From Candidatus Woesearchaeota archaeon (GTDB lineage: Archaea; Nanobdellota; Nanobdellia; Woesearchaeales; GW2011-AR9), in contig JACPCC010000064.1 of assembly GCA_016179995.1 (NCBI GenBank), forward strand, positions 1 to 5,989: 5,989 bases of DNA, given 5' to 3'. The notes under the pieces were generated by a model. It ran no database searches and was not told the DNA's origin. It was given only the letters and a program-made list of their open reading frames with translations. This document shows positions 3,571 through 5,989 of the stretch, one piece after another (position 1 is the first letter of the stretch; the number at the start of each line of letters is the position of its first letter). The position numbers and the translations under genes were made by a program.

Positions 3571-5820
3571 ATGTGCGGCATAATCGGAATATTTAATCAT
3601 CCTCAAGCTTGTAAAAAAGCTAGGAAAACGTTATCTCTCCTACGTTCTCGTGGTCGGGATGGTTTGGGTTTATCCAATTTTGATAAAGTAGTCCATGCTA
3701 AAACAATTTCTAAATTAGCACGTTTATCTGGCAAAAATGTTATTGGACATACTCTCCATGCTGTTGTTAGTAAAGTACCACAGCCAATGAAAAGTAAAAC
3801 TAAAAACAAAGATGATACTAATGGTGGAGTATTGGCCGTCAACGGTGAGGTCTATAATTGGCAGGAACTAGCTAAAAAGTATCATTTTTCTGTTCGTAAT
3901 GATGCAGAAATGTTGTTGCAGTTTATAGATAAGTTTGGTTTAGAACAATCAGATAAACTTAACGAACTAGATGGTGTTTATGCTTTTGCTTACTGGAAGA
4001 AAACCAAAGTTAATGATAAAAATAGTGAAACTGTAACTTTAATCCGCGATTTATTGGGTGAAAAACCACTGTGGTATGCTCACGAAAACAATAGTTTTGC
4101 TTTTGCTTCTGAGAAGAAAGTTTTAGAAAAGTTGGGCTACACTTACATCCAAGAATTACATCCCCGGCAAATTCTTATTTACAACGTAGCAAAAAACTCA
4201 TTGCAGTTTACACAACGGCCTTTCTTTACTTGTCAACAAGAACATAAAGACGATTACAACACAATCTTCAAAAAAACAGCACAATTGTTAGCCAAAGCCA
4301 TCGACAAAAGAATCCCTAAACAGAAGTTTGGTTTATTATTTTCAGGTGGTCTAGACTCTACTTACTTAGCCTATTACTTAAAACAAAAAAAAGTGAAGTT
4401 TACTTGTTATACAACCGTATTGGAAGTTAAAGAAACAGAAGATATACTAAAAAATAAAGAAAAAATAAATGCTAAAGAAACAATTAAAAAAAAAGAAGCA
4501 ATAACACCCACCCAACCTCAAGATTTAGTTTACGCCCTAAAAGCAGCTAAATATATCGGATTGAAACTAAAAGTAAAAAAAATACTATTCTCTAAAATTC
4601 CCGCTTACTTAAAAAAAGTTGTTCCTTTGATTGAAGACAACAATGTCACTAAAGCAGGCGTAGCTTTAACTTTTTATGCAGCTTGTGAAATGGCAAAAAA
4701 AGACGGCTGTAAAGTGATTTTCTCAGGTCTGGGCAGCGAAGAGATTTTTGCCGGATACGAACGTCATAAACTCTCCCTCGACCTTAATCAAGAATGTGTT
4801 TCTGGTCTGCGCAAATTGTTTGAACGTGATTTATATCGAGACGATGTTGTTACTATGCATCATGGATTAGAATTGCGCTTGCCATATTTGGATAAAGAAT
4901 TAGTCGAATATGCTCTCAAAATACCATTCAAATACAAAATTAAAGAAGGGCAGAGTAAATATATCCTAAGGTCATTAGCAGAAGAGCAAGGCTTATTGCA
5001 CGAACTAGCCTTTCGTAAGAAAGTAGCCGCACAATATGGTTCTCGCATAGATTCTGCCATTGAAAAATATACTAAACAAAACCACCTGCCTATAAAATCT
5101 GCCTATATCTATAAATTCTATCCACAGCAAAATCTACGTCTTGGAGTCCTCTTCTCTTCCGGCAAGGACTCAACATATGCAGCTTATGTCATGCAGCGGC
5201 AGAATTATCAACTAAGTTGTTTAATCACGCTAAAATCTAAAAATCCCGATTCTTATATGTTTCAAACTGCAGGCACTGAGATGGTAGAATTGCAGGCCAA
5301 AGCCATGAAATTGCCACTAATCACTCAATCTACTCTTGGAGAAAAAGAAGCGGAATTACGGGATTTAAAATCGGCCTTGCAGATGGCTAAAACTAAGTAC
5401 CATATTGATGGAATCGTCACCGGTGCTTTAGCTTCAACTTATCAACGAGAGCGCATAGAACTTACCTGTGAAGAATTAGGTTTGAAAATATTTTCGCCGT
5501 TATGGCATAAACCGCAAGAACAAGAGATGTATGAACTAATTCAACACGGTTTTAAATTTATTCTTACGGCTGTTGCCGCCGACGGTTTAGATAAAACTTG
5601 GCTAAACAGAATAATAACTCTGGGTGATTTAGAAAAGCTTAAAGCTATCAGTAAAAAAAATGGCTTGAACGTTGCCGGTGAAGGCGGTGAGTTTGAATCG
5701 GTAGTTTTAGATGGGCCTTTATTCAAACAAAAGATAGTTATTGATAGCCAAGAGACTAAAGAAGAAGGTAAAAACACCGCTCATTTGTTAATTAAGAAAG
5801 CGCATTTGGAAAAGAAATAA
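3571..5820 (+). CDS. Glutamine amidotransferase/AsnB-like - Dph6 diphthine-ammonia ligase fusion
   Basis: A 749-residue cytosolic protein with three catalytic modules. Residues 1 to about 215 are a class II glutamine amidotransferase: nucleophile C2 (MCGIIGIF), NGEVYN at 91-96, D111, and RDLLGEKPLWY at 159-169. Residues about 225-505 are an asparagine-synthetase-like PP-loop domain: ATP loop SGGLDS at 258-263, GLGSEEIFAGYERH at 386-399, and RDD followed by HHGLELRLPYLD at 423-441. The region ending YGSRI (489-493) recalls the eukaryotic ASNSD1 group more than classical AsnB. Residues about 522-749 are a complete Dph6 domain: PP-loop SSGKDS at 529-534, GALASTYQRERIE at 618-630, FSPLWHK at 641-647 and GEGGEFES at 703-710. 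Dph6 uses ATP and ammonia to amidate diphthine on elongation factor 2. I infer that the amidotransferase part could supply that ammonia from glutamine; asparagine synthesis is the alternative. A Lys/Glu-rich insert lies at about 286-312. Confidence 0.93.
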   Translation: MCGIIGIFNHPQACKKARKTLSLLRSRGRDGLGLSNFDKVVHAKTISKLARLSGKNVIGHTLHAVVSKVPQPMKSKTKNKDDTNGGVLAVNGEVYNWQELAKKYHFSVRNDAEMLLQFIDKFGLEQSDKLNELDGVYAFAYWKKTKVNDKNSETVTLIRDLLGEKPLWYAHENNSFAFASEKKVLEKLGYTYIQELHPRQILIYNVAKNSLQFTQRPFFTCQQEHKDDYNTIFKKTAQLLAKAIDKRIPKQKFGLLFSGGLDSTYLAYYLKQKKVKFTCYTTVLEVKETEDILKNKEKINAKETIKKKEAITPTQPQDLVYALKAAKYIGLKLKVKKILFSKIPAYLKKVVPLIEDNNVTKAGVALTFYAACEMAKKDGCKVIFSGLGSEEIFAGYERHKLSLDLNQECVSGLRKLFERDLYRDDVVTMHHGLELRLPYLDKELVEYALKIPFKYKIKEGQSKYILRSLAEEQGLLHELAFRKKVAAQYGSRIDSAIEKYTKQNHLPIKSAYIYKFYPQQNLRLGVLFSSGKDSTYAAYVMQRQNYQLSCLITLKSKNPDSYMFQTAGTEMVELQAKAMKLPLITQSTLGEKEAELRDLKSALQMAKTKYHIDGIVTGALASTYQRERIELTCEELGLKIFSPLWHKPQEQEMYELIQHGFKFILTAVAADGLDKTWLNRIITLGDLEKLKAISKKNGLNVAGEGGEFESVVLDGPLFKQKIVIDSQETKEEGKNTAHLLIKKAHLEKK

Positions 5821-5843
5821 ATTATAGAATGCTTTGATTAACC

Positions 5844-5856
5844 ATTAAAATTTAAT
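5844..5856. repeat. Short AT palindrome in the last spacer
   Basis: ATTAAAATTTAAT is a perfect 13-base dyad (six-base arms around one A), located 24 bases after the stop of the large fusion gene. It could be part of a terminator or regulatory site, but palindromes of A and T alone arise easily in such DNA. Confidence 0.25.
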
Positions 5857-5889
5857 GAATACTGTGGTTCTTCAAACCGGTCTATCAAA

Positions 5890-5897
5890 AATATAAA
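5890..5897 (+). promoter_or_regulatory. Possible TATA box for the last gene
   Basis: AATATAAA is the best TATA-like box in the spacer. Using the spacing seen at the 3571 gene, initiation would fall at about 5920. That is just inside the first 15-base repeat and downstream of the first in-frame ATG at 5914. If so, the ATGs at 5944 or 5959 would be used instead. Confidence 0.35.
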
Positions 5898-5913
5898 CTA
5901 TTTGTTCACAAAA

Positions 5914-5973
5914 ATGAGATCCACTAATATTAAATCCACTAATATGAAATCCACTAATATGAACTCAATTAAA
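5914..5973 (+). repeat. 15-base tandem repeat, three copies plus a degenerate fourth
   Basis: Units begin at 5914, 5929, 5944 and 5959. The first three share AAATCCACTAAT with one change (AGATCC in unit 1), and the fourth (ATGAACTCAATTAAA) is diverged. The period is a multiple of three and the units lie in frame with the gene that starts here, giving repeats of the form (R/K)STN(I/M). Units 1, 3 and 4 each begin with ATG and unit 2 with ATT, so the repeat carries its own possible start codon. Probably slipped-strand expansion at the 5' end of a gene. Confidence 0.85.
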
Positions 5974-5989
5974 GTCATGTGTTTTGGCA
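5914..5989 (+). CDS. Start of a gene, possibly a HIGH-motif nucleotidylyltransferase (3' end missing)
   Basis: An open frame runs from ATG 5914 to the window edge, 25 codons and one extra base. The first 15-20 residues are the pentapeptide repeats encoded by the tandem repeat. The last readable part, SIKVMCFG, matches the usual first strand of cytidylyltransferase-like enzymes (FAD synthase, RibL and glycerol-phosphate cytidylyltransferase types), which typically continue with TFD and an HxGH motif. That continuation lies outside the window, so the family call rests on about eight residues and is tentative. Start choice is open between ATG 5914, 5944 and 5959; family members usually begin just before the KVM strand, which favours 5959, and the TATA position also favours a start after 5920. 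Confidence 0.5.
   Translation, partial: MRSTNIKSTNMKSTNMNSIKVMCFG

Noticed and set aside
3603..3842. Minus-strand frame opposite the amidotransferase domain; similar frames at 666-854, 4860-5060 and 5541-5777
   Set aside because: All lie opposite conserved motifs of real genes and have no motif or promoter of their own.
5855..5896. A 13-codon open frame starting ATGAATACTGTG in the last spacer
   Set aside because: Too short, with no recognisable motif, and its stop overlaps the likely TATA box of the next gene.
5914..5973. CRISPR array or iteron origin in the 15-base repeats
   Set aside because: The units are directly adjacent with no spacers, read in frame from ATG and lead into a plausible protein, so a coding repeat is the simpler explanation.

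Overview
This 5,989-base window is AT-rich and looks like chromosomal DNA of a small-genome, low-GC archaeon, most likely from a DPANN lineage such as Woesearchaeota, Pacearchaeota or relatives (inference). Four things point there. The window has a Dph6-type diphthine-ammonia ligase domain, a family of archaea and eukaryotes. The start codons lack Shine-Dalgarno sequences. Several starts sit about 26 bases downstream of a TATA-like box, as in leaderless archaeal transcripts. The glutamate dehydrogenase has an archaeal/bacterial-type hexameric sequence. No rRNA, tRNA, CRISPR array or transposase is visible.

Layout from left to right: (1) bases 1-1104 hold the 3' part of a glutamate dehydrogenase gene whose start lies outside the window. 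(2) Bases 1258-2265 encode a fusion of an N-terminal FHA phosphothreonine-binding domain with a C-terminal caspase-like (C14) cysteine protease domain. (3) Bases 2266-2497 are non-coding but highly ordered: about 150 bases are tiled by four consecutive palindromes or hairpins with long imperfect terminal inverted repeats. (4) Bases 2498-3168 form a two-gene unit with a one-base overlap: a 74-residue DUF5678-like protein and a 148-residue retropepsin-like aspartic protease. (5) Bases 3185-3535 on the minus strand encode a small multi-pass membrane protein of unknown function. (6) Bases 3571-5820 encode a 749-residue protein with three domains: class II glutamine amidotransferase, asparagine-synthetase-like PP-loop domain, and a complete second PP-loop domain of the Dph6 type. 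(7) Bases 5821-5913 are a spacer. From about 5914 a new gene begins with in-frame 15-base tandem repeats and runs off the window; its last readable residues resemble the N-terminus of HIGH-motif nucleotidylyltransferases.

The genes do not form one operon. Glutamate dehydrogenase (ammonia and glutamate) and the amidotransferase/Dph6 fusion both handle amino nitrogen. The fusion suggests that glutamine-derived ammonia could feed the last step of diphthamide synthesis on elongation factor 2. The middle of the window groups two unrelated proteases (caspase-like and retropepsin-like), each tied to a small or regulatory partner domain, on either side of the palindromic element. This could be a stress, defence or protein-quality module, but the sequence alone does not prove it. 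The most notable items are the amidotransferase-Dph6 fusion, the palindromic intergenic element, the FHA-caspase fusion and the overlapping divergent promoters at 3535-3571.
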